A DNA stretch of 64,000 bases from Anastrepha obliqua (taxonomy: Eukaryota > Arthropoda > Insecta > Diptera > Tephritidae): contig NC_072895.1 of the NCBI RefSeq assembly GCF_027943255.1, positions 29,858,001 through 29,922,000 of the forward strand, given 5' to 3'. The notes beneath the pieces were generated by a model. That model did no database searches. It was not told where the DNA came from and worked only from the letters and a program-made list of their open reading frames with translations. The position numbers were made by a program, and so were the translations under genes. The stretch's first letter is position 1; each line of letters begins with the position of its first letter. This document shows, piece by piece, positions 22,040 to 33,619 of the stretch.

Positions 22040-22590
22040 ATAAGTTTTGGACTACAGTAAGAAGCAATTGGTGTTCGATGCGCAGCGGACTACAGCTTTT
22101 CGGTAAATCATCTTAAAACGGAGCTCGTCCTATTCACGGGGAAATATAAAATAGCCAGAGCTAAACTCTTCTCAATGTAGTGCTTTCGGACAAAGTGAAG
22201 TACGTAGGCCTAACGTGAAAGCCTAACATTGAGCAGAGGGTAAGAAAAGCGACAATAGCCATGTAATGGCCAAGAGCACTATTCGCAAAAGATGGGGCTC
22301 CCATTTAGAGTTGTATTTTGGCTCTATAATACCATAATAAAGCCATTTTTGTTATATAGAGTCATTGCCTGGTGGAATTCACTGGAAAGGATCGGTGAAG
22401 AAAATGGACAGAATTCAAAGGTCTGCACTCATTGGAATCAGTGGGGCGCTTCGGACCACTCCTACTCTAGCGCTTATTGGAATGTTAAATGTGGTACCAG
22501 TAGGCACCTACGTTGCATCTCCCTGACAACGGATCAGTCCAAGCGGAACTTTCTCCAGTCACATTCCTTCAGAATAAAGTTGTATTTCCA
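22040..22590 (+). pseudogene. RNase H-type LINE, RT thumb fragment
   Basis: Plus strand: LSDKVKYVGLT near 22185, IEQRVRKATIAM, then GLPFRVVFWLYNTIIKPFLL and AWWNSLERI, and a WNQWGASDHS remnant of the ITGA motif. This is the region between RT motif C and RNase H. Several stops; both ends truncated. Confidence 0.75.
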
Positions 22591-23560
22591 TTAAAAAAAT
22601 CAGCGAGAACTTAGTTGCGCACCTAATAATAATCGTAATCGCCGAAAATATGAAAGATAAAGAAAATGTAAAGCTAAATAGAACTGAGTGAATTATTGAA
22701 CTGAGTTTAAAAAAAATTATATTTTACTAGAGAACAAATAAAAAAATGCTCAATCAAGTTACGAGAATGGTAAAATGGTCACACTGATTACCAATTGAGC
22801 AAGTGTGACGTCACGATAATCACCTGATGTTGTCCAATTCACTGACATCAAAGTAACGGGCCACTTTATTATTTTCTCTATAGATCTATGAATATTGGCG
22901 TTTTGCAAAATGTTAAGACATGAGTGCAATCAAGCTTTTAGTTCGATAATCATAACATCAGCCACCTCAACGATATCAACTGCATGCCCTTACATGCACT
23001 CCAACATTCCCGGCATTTGTGGATTAAAACCGATTTGATTTCTTAATTTATTTTTCATTTTTAAAAAGAAATTTGCAGTTGCACCACCCTTTATTTATCT
23101 AACTATTGTGCATCATGCAACATAGCTTCTAACCAGTATACGTGCACATAATTATGTATGCACTCCTATGCATGTATGTATGTGTGTGCGTAGAAACTTT
23201 CTCTGCACAGGAATCAGATGTAAATTTATGTTTTGTTTAGACCAAAGCTTCACATCTTTTGTGTCAGCATAATTCTCCCCAGCACTCATTTACTGTATAA
23301 AAAATAACAAAAAATTTAAAACAAAATGCTCCAGATATTAAGTCAAGTGCCCGCAATAGTTGCTTGTGTTTTATACGCAAATGCCTCGCAGTGCATGAAG
23401 AGTTCAATACGTGTTTCATTGACACATACTTATGCATCTACATGTATGTATATGTGCAAACGTGTATGTGTATTTTCTTGTGGTTGGACAGGCATGAAAA
23501 ACAAAACACCTCAACGCATTCAATAAAAAATTGGAAGGAAACTTAATTTACAAGGTCCGA
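22591..23560. other. AT-rich DNA, no gene seen
   Basis: Intron-like sequence with TATG/CATG microsatellite at 23155-23190. The short open frames at 23326-23546 have no recognisable features. Confidence 0.55.
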
Positions 23561-24395
23561 ACTCAAAGTTTACCCAACTTCAAACCGCTCGCGCAGCTCA
23601 TGCACGGATATCAGCTGTCGGTTAGTTGAAGTGAAGAAGCGACTTGGGCGAAATCCCCGACGAAGTGCCAATCAAATAGCGAAAGAACTAAAAATATTTG
23701 AACGTAGCATCCGCCGCATACTGAAAAATTATCTCAAAGTCAAGTCTTACAAAAGCCAAAAGGCGCATGATCTCACACCAAAGCAGCAACAAGTCAGACT
23801 TAAGAGAGCGAAGGAGTTGCTTCGCTTGGCCGAAAGCGGTTGATTTTTGAACATTGTGTTTTCTGACGAGAAAAACGATAGGGTTTGAGTCATCGATTGG
23901 CCATCAGGAGGCAGCACCCACCACAGGTAATGGTTTGGGCCGCTGTAACCGCAGATGGGTGCTTTCAAATCGTTTTCATCGAGCCTGGAGTCAAGGTAAA
24001 TGCGAAATACTATCGGGAAAGAATGCTGGAGGTTACTTTGAAGCCGTGGGCAAACATTTCGGTGGCAGATCATGGACGTTTCAACAGGACTCGGCACCGT
24101 CTCACAAAACTAGAGTGAACCAAGAATGGTTAAAAAACAATGTTCCGAACTTCATAACATCCACACAATGGCTCTCAAATTCACCAGACCCGAAACCGAT
24201 GGATTATCCTCTTTGAGCCACTTTGGAGAGCAAGGTCCGCACTAAAAGATTCACCTGTCTCGAGGCGCTGAAAAAAGCCATTGTCCGCGAGTGAAATAAA
24301 ATGCCTGCAATTCACATTCGGGCAGCTTGTGAATCGTTTCTGGACCGTCTCAAGGCCATAGTCAAGGCAAAAGGTGGTCATTTCGAGCAGAAGTG
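23560..24395 (+). pseudogene. Tc1/mariner (maT-like) transposase pseudogene
   Basis: N-terminal paired helix-turn-helix: KKRLGRNPRRSANQIAKEL, IFERSIRRILKNYL, then QQVRLKRAKELL. A FLNIVFSDEK block holds the first catalytic Asp (near 23855), QVMVWAAVTADGCF is the strand before the second, QDSAPSHKTRVNQEW holds the second Asp (near 24085), and SPDPKPMDYPLW holds the third (24185-24215). At least three frameshifts separate these blocks. The 3' third is the same sequence as 1-283. The family assignment is good, the subfamily tentative. Confidence 0.85.
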
Positions 24396-24519
24396 AATTA
24401 ACTCTTAACTTTGTATTATTTTCACATATTTTTTACTTTGAATTGAATAAAAGGAGTTTTCCAAACTAAATTTATCGGCTTTTTAATTGGTCACACTTTG
24501 AGTGCCGCTCTTTGTGACG

Positions 24520-25510
24520 CTTACATGCAGGTGATTGCTTGGATAGTATATACTTTTCTTTTTTTTCCTTGCTCCGGGAGCTCGTTAAGACTCTTCCATC
24601 GCACAAAGTTCTGTTCTCTTGATTTTGTGCCGTCCCAGGTGATGTCGGCATCTGCTAGCTCGCGCAACATGAACCTTCTCAAGTACGCTTTGGCCAACCG
24701 CGACTTCTGCTTCCCTGCGTGTTCCAGTCTCGTGATGATATCTGGTGGTTTTCTAAGCATGTGGCCTATCCATCGTCATTTTCTGTTTCTCCACAGCGCG
24801 TCGTTGCTGATTGTGTTCAGTCAGAATATTCTACAGATGATGCGGACACATTTGTTGACGAAAGATTGTAGCCGCTGTGTGATGCTGTTAGAGACCAGCC
24901 ATTCATGCATGAGCTGAATATTCACAGTTTAGAGCGCCTGGAAATTTGCTAACTCGCCCATACTGTGTGTATTCGCCCGAACGCCGCCCTTGCCTTGTTT
25001 AGCCTGCAGTTGACATCTTCATCAGCTCCGCCGTTTGCCGTGATAGTGCAGCCGAGGTAGCAGAAGCTCTCGACAAATTCCCCCGGGCATCCGTCAACCA
25101 TTGCATAGGTTGCTTTACTGTGGTTGACGCGCATAGTTTTGGTATTAGCGATGTTGACCACCAGTCCGACAGCCCGTGCCAGCGTGACCAGTCTGTCCGC
25201 CTTCGCTTGCAGGCCAGTGAGTTTGTGAGATAGATGGCAGATGTCATTCGTGATGTCAAGGTCCGCGAGATGTCTGGTGCAACTCTATATGATGCCTCTT
25301 TTGTGCAGGGTCAATTCGTTCCTGCACGACAGCGAATAGAAGGAGCGACAGGAGAGGACAATCTTACTTCACGCCTGCGTTGGTGGTGAATGGGTCGCTG
25401 ATATTGCCATTGTGCAGCACTGCCAGTTTAGAGTTTTCATAAAGGGCTCTGATGAGGCGAATTATCTTAGCGGGAGCTCCATTCGAACTCAATAGCATGT
25501 AAAGCGGGGG
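24520..25510 (-). pseudogene. LINE RT relic (endonuclease/RT group)
   Basis: Minus strand from 25500: APAKIIRLIRALYENSKLAV and DPFTTNAGVKQ (motif B region), a decayed motif C (YADD replaced by a LDITNDICHL-like string near 25230), LVTLARAVGLVVNIANTKT, ESFCYLGCTITANGG, CRLNKARAAFGRIHTVWAS, then RKWRWIGHMLRKPPDIITR and a C-terminal ELADADITWDGTKSREQNF. Frames shift repeatedly. Both the loss of motif C and the frameshifts make it inactive. Confidence 0.8.
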
Positions 25511-26925
25511 GCGCTACTCAATTGATTGTTCCACTAGGGTACGAATAGTGTTGCCTTGAGCGTTCGATACATTGGAGTCTAGATTTCATACATTTCATTG
25601 AGACAAAAAAGTCGCTTGACCACACACTTATAAATTTAAGCGCAAATGATCAACTAATCAGTGGTGCTCTAATATTTTTTGTTTGTATCCCGTTGTGCGC
25701 CCACAGCCGGCCCAGTCCCAAAAACAACTCTCAATGGGAGTTCTTCTTAGCGCTGAGTCTCATTCTCTAGTGGAGGCAGCATTCGTCTTCGGTGTCTCCA
25801 CGATGATAACTTCCATCTCTGAATTAATTTCGGTCACACGCACAGGGGATCTCGCTGTGCCGTGCCTTTGGAAATGGAGACGGTACATCGTTGCGTTTAG
25901 TGAGGTGCTCCGCTGTTGCCTTCAAAGGATTTTTCTAATATTGTTGTTTTGTTGAATTAAATCATGGTCGTTGGGTCCCCTCTTCGAAGTCGCTATCCCA
26001 GTTCGTACGTAAAGTTGCCTTTATGACCTCGTGTTTTTTGTTTTTTTTGCAATGCAGGGAGGCCGACGCGAGGGTTGACACATGACCTTATGAGAGCATG
26101 TGTTCAGAGCCAGGTCGGTGTTAAAAGGAAGAGAGCTCAACATAATCTGTACCACCAACTTGACAGCGACGTACTGAGAACGTACCTCAAGGCCTGTCAC
26201 GGGACGGGGCCGACGGTAGCAATATCTGCACCGCAGTTTCTGTGGAGTTTCCATCCACCTACTAATGGGACAGTCACTACATTTACAATTCAATTCAAGA
26301 CGTTTTCCAGTGACATAATACCAGAATCCCACTGAACTCAGAACCCAGTATCCATTGTTGTAGCTGGAGATCGTCATGTACTTGTAGTAAACCTTCCGTG
26401 GTGGTTCAGTAGCTCATTCTTAGTCAGACGCTGACCCAACAGTCGCATATTATAAGACAGTCACTGATGGGATTTCGCAGCTAAGTGCTTACACTTAGCG
26501 TTTTTCTTGGTTGGTCCGCGAGTGGCATTTTATTTTCCACCTACCCTGCATATCTGCGGAGAATTCCCCTATCCGCCAACTGGGGACGAGTTCGGTGAAA
26601 GACAGGGAACTCCGTGTGCTACGTAAGCAGGACGAAGAAAGGCGAACAATAGAGCAGTTTGAGTAGCGGCAGCCAGGGCCAAATAATATCACCGCCCTGG
26701 GCCACGTCTGATCCCACCGAACTTCTCCACAATTGCTGAATTGAACATGTTCCAGAGGAGGTCGACACAGATATACCGAAGTCAATTACAGACGCTTGAG
26801 TTAACGACTCACTATCATACGCAGACAAGACGGTAATGCACATGACATTACCGCACACTTGCGAAGTTCCATCTGCTTCATAACGAAAGTAATGGAGACT
26901 ATCAACGACTTATAAACTCCATATG
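25511..26925. other. Unassigned, moderately GC-rich DNA
   Basis: About 1.4 kb with higher GC than the flanks, typical here of decayed retrotransposon DNA. Open frames at 25683-25955 (+) and 26021-26377 (-) show no motif I can defend. I considered a gag-like zinc knuckle on the minus strand (cysteine-rich, 26200-26290), but the C-x2-C-x4-H-x4-C spacing is not present. Confidence 0.4.
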
Positions 26926-27160
26926 TCATAGGTAGGTAGAGAGTCTGGACGCAGGTTTCTTTTGTGGTTGATAGCCACAGTTACGGCTCCGTCCTGGATG
27001 TAGTGCAAATGCGGTTCCGCGGTGAAAGTCAGCCGAAGAGGGGAGGTCTGTTTTAGTGGGAGCATGCCCCACATACCATTGGCGCGACAGCATCAATCGA
27101 AATGTTTCTGACATTTTCATGCTCCCCTTCTTCCCAATAAGAAACAAAGATGCTATCTAT
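26926..27160 (-). repeat. Probable LINE 3' UTR fragment
   Basis: Begins GGTAGGTAGAGAGTCTGGAC on the plus strand, a tail-like GGTAG repeat followed by a non-coding body. Read on the minus strand it has the layout of a LINE 3' UTR ending in (CTACC)n. I recall similar sequence as dispersed in tephritids; the call rests mostly on that. Confidence 0.4.
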
Positions 27161-27403
27161 ATCTATCTAAAGATAAAATCTATATATATCTAAATTTATA
27201 TAAGTTGAAGTGCCATTTTTTGTTAGTAGGCTACAGGACGAATGGATAGAAATTTATGATATTTTCAGCATAAACAGCTTAAAAAAAGTCTCCACAAGCT
27301 ACAGGTAATGCTCCAGTTGGATTATAAAGTAAAGCATAAAACTGGATTTAAATAGTCAGGGAAATTTTTACCTAGAGGCCAATAACACGCACTTCCTCAG
27401 GAG

Positions 27404-28850
27404 TAGATTAGATTAGATTAGATTTGTGGGGGGTTGGACAAGTCCAAGCGTCCAGTCACTCAGTTAGGAGACCATTGTACTACAACTGGTTAGATTTCAG
27501 TTGGAAGAATAGAGATAGGAAAGATAAAATGTGGGTGGTAAGACGAAAAAAGTCTGAAGTCACTTTTCCACAAATCTCTTGGACTCATTGGTGAATCTTA
27601 AGAGATCCAGAAGAGGTTGAGTATGAAATTTATCCATACTCAGTATATCGCAACTCAATATCCTAAGTCTGATTCTGGAAAACGCCGGATAGCTGCAGAG
27701 AAAATGCTCTCCGGTGTCGTCATCCTCTGCTGACTACAAGCGTCGTGCCCAGTGATTGCTCCCACCAGTACTCTCAGGTCCTTTCTGCTGAGTTTTAGGA
27801 GAAAGGTCGCTATTTTCCGGTTTGGTTCTCTCACAACGCACTTGGCTACTCTGCACGAGTTCAACCCAGACCAACGCTCTCTATGGGTGGACCTCATGTA
27901 GTCGTCAATCCATAGTTGAATCGATGCAGAATTAACACCTACAAGGGGTGCAGGGCCTAGTAGCACACTTGCGGTAGAGCCTTCATTAGCCAGTTTATCA
28001 GCCAAATCGTTCGCTGTAATACCACAATGTCCAGGTACCCAAATAAGACTAACTTTGTTGTGTATTGCAACACTGTTCAGTTTTGTCTTACATTCATCGC
28101 CTAATTTCGAAGAGCAGTGTGGGTTAGCAAGGGCTTTCAGTGCAGCTTGACTATCACTACAAATTCCAATACTGATACCCCGCCACTTTTTCTCAATTAG
28201 CTAGTATGCCACGTTCAAGAGGGCATAGACTTTCGTAAAGATACCGTGGCCATATGTCCTGTGTCATAGCAGTACTTAGTGTCTTCTTCTAAGTACCATC
28301 CAGATCCGCTACCATCACTGGGTTTGGATCCGTCAGCACACTTTCTGCTGATTAATAGGTTCTCTGTACTTAACCATGAATCTCTATCTTGGATCAAAAC
28401 ATCATACTTCCTACCGAAGCTAGCGAAAGGCACCCGATTGGTCACTGGCATCGAGAACAGAGTGCACCGCTCCGACAACTGGTGGTATATCTGACAGTGG
28501 CCAGTGCTTTCTTCATTTCTCCAGACTCCGTTTAACTTGAGCCTGTACGCCGCCTTCATCGCTTCGTTTCGAATTTGAAGATCTAGAGGTTGCAAGTTCA
28601 GAATGACATTAAGGGCATCACCAGATGTCGTACTCATAGCACCTGTGATACCCAAGCACACAGTTCTCTGTAGCGTGTTTAGGGATTTTACTCTGGAATT
28701 AACCATTATAGCCTTCCACCATACTACAGAGGCGTATGTATGTAATAATGGGTCTAATCTGGGTGATGTACAACTAATGTTTTGCCAAAGGTTCTCTTAC
28801 ACTGCCAGAAGACTTTTAGTTCTTAGGTGTAAGTAAACGCCCTTTTTTAG
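27404..28850 (-). pseudogene. LINE family D copy 1: RT thumb + RNase H, (CTAAT)n tail
   Basis: Minus strand: IMVNSRVKSLNTLQRT, VCLGITGAMSTTSGDALNVI (thumb/connection), then RNase H with KCADGSKPSDGSGSGW, a DSQAAL-KAL segment near 28140 and VPGHCGITANDLADKLANEG near 27990-28050. C-terminal LLKLSRKDLRVLVGAITGHD and an SESDLGY-like end. The 3' tail is (CTAAT)n, read on the plus strand as GATTAGATTAGATTAG at 27404-27421. 5'-truncated; the frame breaks at least twice. Copy 2 is at 51866-52590. Confidence 0.8.
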
Positions 28851-28859
28851 CAAAAGTCT

Positions 28860-29275
28860 CTATTAAAAAAAAAGAAAGGACTAAATTCAGTTATCTGCAC
28901 CAAATGACAGATCTTATTCCAATTTTGTCAAAAATCACAGCCACTTTGAAACTTGCACTTTATTGTACTAAAATTGAATGGACTGCAAAACTGCAGTCCT
29001 CGAAGTTTTCTAACGATTCTGAAAAAAAGGTGGGAAATTTCGATGTATTTTTTCTGAAATTTGTTAAATTTTTGCGAATTTCGTACAAAGTTTGGAGCTT
29101 TGAGTTACATAGTTTTATATAGTTTTTATAGAATCTACTTCACTTAAAAACAATAAGAACAATTTTCTCCGTTTTTTAGACAATGAGTTACAAGACTTTT
29201 AAAATGCTAAAGTGTAACACACACACACACACACTGATTTAAATCAATTGATCAAATGCCATACAAAAATCCAAG
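28860..29275. other. AT-rich DNA with (AC)n
   Basis: An (AC)n microsatellite lies at 29217-29234. No gene seen. Confidence 0.6.
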
Positions 29276-29451
29276 GTGGCGCAAAATTAATCATCCTATC
29301 GGCAAATTTGTGGGAGATTGTTTTTTGACAAACACAAATAATGGAGCTCGCAAAGGACAAAATAAAGAATTCTATGACTTAAAATCGTTTTTTTGGTTGT
29401 TTAGTAAAAAAGTTATTCAAAACCAAAACTGGGTTATTAATTTTGCGCCAC
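29276..29451. mobile_element. 176-bp MITE with 16-bp perfect TIRs
   Basis: GTGGCGCAAAATTAAT at 29276-29291 is an exact inverse of ATTAATTTTGCGCCAC at 29436-29451. The interior is non-coding. I see no clear target-site duplication in the flanks (AATCCAAG / TTAGTAGT), so the superfamily is open. Confidence 0.65.
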
Positions 29452-30352
29452 TTAGTAGTTTAAATGCACTTTCTTTGTCGTCACGTCTGTTTTTATTCTG
29501 CATTCATACACATTCTCACACACACAAAAGCATTGCTAGATATAAATTTACTCCTCACTCCTACTAAGAGCGCGGTCGGCTCTCATTGCTGTGATGGCAT
29601 TTTTTTTACGCAAACACAGCGAACTTCAGCGTGCGTGCGTGCCTACCAAAAATTCCACATAAAGACGGCAAACGAAATAACAAATAAAAACTTTAATGCT
29701 CTCTTTGATGTTGTTTTTTTTTTTTGGAGGATGCAAAAAATATTTTTGTCATGATTTTGCTGCGGAAGGCTAAATGCGGTCCGGACTGACCTTCTTTACG
29801 AGTATTACCCGCGCACATTTCAGTGAAATTTAATTTGCGTTGGCTGTTGATTTTCGGATTCAAACAAACAAACTTATAACTTCGTTACAAGCAGCACGTT
29901 TTTCAATCAAATTTTTGTTTTTGCCGGGCTTGTGTTAGAATGGATCCAAGTCAAAAGTTTCCTTAAAAAATGTTGCCTATGCAAAAAGTTCCCTTCCATA
30001 ACGCCATGGAAAAAAAATATCAAAAATAAACGAGAATTTAGAGTCACTTCAAACTTCCACTGAAGTTTAATGAGTTATAAAACTGCGCATAAAATATATA
30101 TTTTTTTAATTCTGATGCAAAAGTTTTAAATTTTCATGAAAATTCGTCGAATTCCTATAAATCTTGTACACAGTTTTAAAATTTGATTTATATTTTATGT
30201 GTTGTACAATGAGCTATATTTTTGTAGAAAATTAATGCGAACTAAATCAAAGGAAAGTAGATAAAACTGATAAAAAGATGGTTTATTTATAATTTTGAGT
30301 CGATTTAGCCATGTACAGCTGTGTTCGAAATAGTGGGAGCGCCCATGCCAAC
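29452..30352. other. AT-rich DNA, no gene seen
   Basis: Poly-T runs and short open frames only. No domain, element border or splice-bounded exon was recognised. Confidence 0.55.
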
Positions 30353-31603
30353 TATTGCGTTGGGGAATAAGTTCGTGGCGTTTTCACCGAAGACTTTTAT
30401 TTAAACAAAAAACAATAATTACATCAATAAGTTAATCAATTATACATTCGCCGTTGCTGTTTACAACCTCTTCCCAGCTCTCGACCAATTTGTGAATGCA
30501 GTTCTGCCAAAGATCGTCTGGTCTGGTGTCAAAGAAGTTGTTGAGCCAGTTTTTAAGCGTGCGGACCTCTTTGTTATCGAGGGTAACGCTCTTCATATGG
30601 TTTGACAGGGCGCGGAAAAGATGATTATCGGTCGGTGCAAGGTGCGGAGAACAAGGCGGATGCTGAAGGAACTCACATTCGAGCTCTTGGAGTGCGGCTT
30701 TCACGACTTGTGCAACATGGGGCCAAACGTTGTCGTGAAGGAGTATGGTTTGACCATGTCGTTGAGGTCTTTTCAATCGATAGACGTCATTTACGCGGTG
30801 TAGCTGGGCAATGTAGAGCTCTTTGTTGACCGTGGCGTTCTTTTCGAGCATTTCCCCGTGCACCATGGCCTCCCAGTCCCATCAAACACATATCTTCTTT
30901 GAATGAAGATCCGGTTTGACTCTCGGCTATGGCGTATCTCCTGAAGCCGCCCACTACTTTCTTTTCTTCATATTGATGTATAGGCACCATTTCTCATCTC
31001 CCGTGACGATTCGCTGTTTATGACCGCGTGTTGCTCGACAGCGGACGAGCTGCTGAGAAGCAATTTGAAGACGACTTTCTTTGTTGTTTTCGTTGAGCTC
31101 GTGAGGCACGTAGGCTTGCAATTTTTCGTGAATCCCATTGAATGAAGTTGATTGAAAAGCGTTTTACGATCGCAGCTCATTTCTTTCGCCAATTTACGAC
31201 TGGTTTGGATCCGTTCTCCTTCAAAACGGATTTGAGATGGTCTTCATCGAATTCAGAAGGCCTTCCGCTGCTAGATGTGTCATCGACGTCAAAATCGCCA
31301 TTTTTGAATCTTGTAAACCATTTCCGTGCTGTAGACTCGACTATGAGATCTTCTCCACACACGTCGCAAATGTACCAGGCAGCTTCGGCAGCTTTTTGAC
31401 CTCGATGAAAAGCAAAGAAGAGCAGGTGTCGAAAATGTTGATTTTTGCCTCAAAACATAGTTTTGAGTTTAACTTAAAACATAGTTTTGTAGAGCAGAAA
31501 GAGTTGTATCGAATGAATACTTACACTTTGCCAAACAGCAAACAATTCGTTGTAAAATAAAAGAAAATTGAAAAACGCTATGAACTTATTCCCCTACCCA
31601 ATA
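30353..31603 (-). mobile_element. Mariner element with TIRs and TA target duplication
   Basis: The ends match inversely (left TTGCGTTGGGGAATAAGTTC, right read inward TTGGGTAGGGGAATAAGTTC) and are flanked by TA at 30353-30354 and 31602-31603. The length of about 1.25 kb is normal for mariner. The minus strand encodes a mauritiana-like transposase: ARKWFTRFKNGDFDVDD, SSGRPSEFDEDHLKSVLKEN, VPHELNENNKESR, the first Asp in TGDEKW, the second in ILLHDNVWPHVAQ and the third in HLAPTDNHLFRAL. All three catalytic Asp codons survive, but at least three frame breaks, including one near 31190 and one near 30965, destroy the protein. Confidence 0.9.
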
Positions 31604-31905
31604 TATGCCTGAAGTCCACGAAAAGTTCCTTTGTTGACAAAAAACCACGTTGCGGCGAGCTTAAAAATTGCCACAAAACACATAAATTGACCAAGAGAAA
31701 AAAGGAGAAATATTTTGTGGACGGATAAAACTTCGGTCATTCTATTTGTAGGTACTGGGTCTAGGCAGTATGTGCGTCGTCCATGAAATGCTGAATATAA
31801 TCCCCAATACACGGCAGAGACAGTCAAACATGGCGGTGCGAAGGTGATGGTATGGGTAATTTCTCTTATAGTGGCGCTAGGCCAATTCACTTGAGAAAAG
31901 AAGCA
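31604..31905 (+). pseudogene. Tc1 transposase fragment
   Basis: Plus strand: WTDKTSVIL-like block near 31725, GTGSRQYVRRP, NAEYNPQYTAETVKHGG and MVWVISLIVALGQF. This is the middle third of a Tc1 transposase (first catalytic Asp region to the strand before the second). It sits directly between a mariner end and a LINE end. Frame breaks are present. Confidence 0.7.
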
Positions 31906-33619
31906 ATGGATCAGCAGGCGTCACTGCAGCACTCACTGATCTTGGGGTAGATCCGGGCTTGGTAGGATTCATTGACAAAATGCTAAATAGCAGAATCATT
32001 GAAGCGAATCTAGGAGAATCGGTGCTCAGGAGATTGGTGAGTAGAAGTCCTCTCACCGTTTTTATGGAACGCAGTTGTAAATAAACTTCTGTTAATACTG
32101 GAATCGGTGGGCGGTAAGCTGATAGCTTATGCCGATGATGTTGTCATTGCTGTCTCTGGTAAATTTGTATCTACATTAAGAGACCTAATACAAAATGCTC
32201 TAGATATATTTTCTAGGTTGGCAGAAAAGTGTAGTGTAGGAGTCAACCAAGGCAAAGCACAACTTATATTGTTCACTAGGAAACACAGAAACCCCCCCAG
32301 CTAAGTCCAATTATGCTCAAGGGGGAAGCTCTTGTGATTTCGGAAGAAACCAAGTATCATACTTGGGACTAAACATAGATAGGAAATTGACTTGGAAGTC
32401 AAAGTCAAAATCGTAGAAAGAGTTAGGAAAGCGAGCCTAGCTTTTTATGCCTGTAAGAGAGCTTTAGGTAAGACCTGGGGAATTAAACCTAAGGTTGCTC
32501 ATTGGCTTTACACTGCTGTCGTCAGACCCATTCTTCTATATGGAAATGTTGTCTGGTGGTGTGCTATGCAGAAAAAAACCTATTTTAATTTATTGAATAA
32601 GGTGCAGAGATCAGCGGAATTAGCAATGTGTGACGTCATCAAAACCACGCCATCCATGGCTTTGGATATCATACTACATATGCCACCCCTAGATCTCTTC
32701 TGCAAATACTTAGCGGCCTGCTCCGCAGTAAGGCTCAAAGCGAGCTCACAATGGAAGACTGTCACACAGGGACATTCAACCATCTTAGACTCCTACACGG
32801 ATATACCCAGTGACTGTGATATTCACCCTCCCATTCTCTGCTTCGAAAGGAATTTCCTAATGAAAATCCCTTCTAGACTGGAATGGTTTGAAGAAGATCC
32901 AACACCCAACGCACCCGTTAAGATCTACACGGACGGGTCTAAAATGGATACCGGTGTAGGATCAGGGTTATTTTGCGAAGAGCTTTCTATTAGTGAATCC
33001 TTTAAACTACCGGATCACTGTAGTGTTAGATAAACAGTGTAAAGATAAACACAACATCATCAACGGATATCTGCATTCTATCAGACAGCCAAGCTGCCTC
33101 ACGAGCCCTGGATGCATTCCAAACAACATCAAGGAGTGTCTTACGTTGTCGTCAATCTCTAAATGAGATGGCCAAACAATATCGTATAATCTTATGCTGG
33201 GTTCCAGGCCACAGAGATATACCAGGGAACTGTAGGGCAGACCAACTTGCAAGAGAAAGTACCTGTATGCCAGTCATAAGTAATTTTATGGAGATACCTC
33301 TCGCAATTTGTAAACACTTCTTATTAAGGACGCACTAATCAGTTCTGTAAATCAAAGGTGGATTAGTGCCAATACTTGTGAAATTGCTAGGCAAATAGGA
33401 CGCTCACAGGACATTGTCTCTTAGGCATTTACACGCATGATTTCTGTCGTAGCTGCAGAAATGAGGAGGAGTTGGCAACAATTCAACACCTTTTTTGCAC
33501 ATGCTCAGCTCTAGCCAGAAGTAGGAACCGATATTTAAGATCCCACTTCTTAACGAATATAGATAATCTATACGCTTCAGGTATCAACAACCTTTTACGC
33601 TTTGTCAAAAGCTCTGGAT
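31906..33619 (+). pseudogene. RNase H-type LINE (family E), 5'-truncated
   Basis: Plus strand: ALTDLGVDPGLVGFIDKMLN (RT palm), motif C as KLIAYADDVVIAVSGKFV at 32113-32166, GVNQGKAQLILFTRKHRN, KASLAFYACKRALGKTWGIK, GNVVWWCAMQKK, then RNase H beginning VKIYTDGSKMDTGVGSGLF near 32920. RNase H continues in other frames with SDSQAASRALDAFQ and WVPGHRDIPGNCRADQLARE. A C-terminal C-C-H-C-like block (RSCRNEEELATIQHLFCTC) precedes a stop near 33620. Motif C and the first RNase H Asp are intact, but frameshifts near 32305-32390 and after 33030 break the ORF. Confidence 0.85.

Noticed and set aside
22770..22805. Left terminal repeat of the 23560-24395 transposon (GGTCACACT motif)
   Set aside because: Only about 9 bases agree with the GGTCACACTTTGAG at 24490, and the spacing to the ORF is too long to be convincing.
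26021..26377. Retrotransposon gag zinc knuckle on the minus strand
   Set aside because: Several cysteines occur, but the CCHC spacing is absent.
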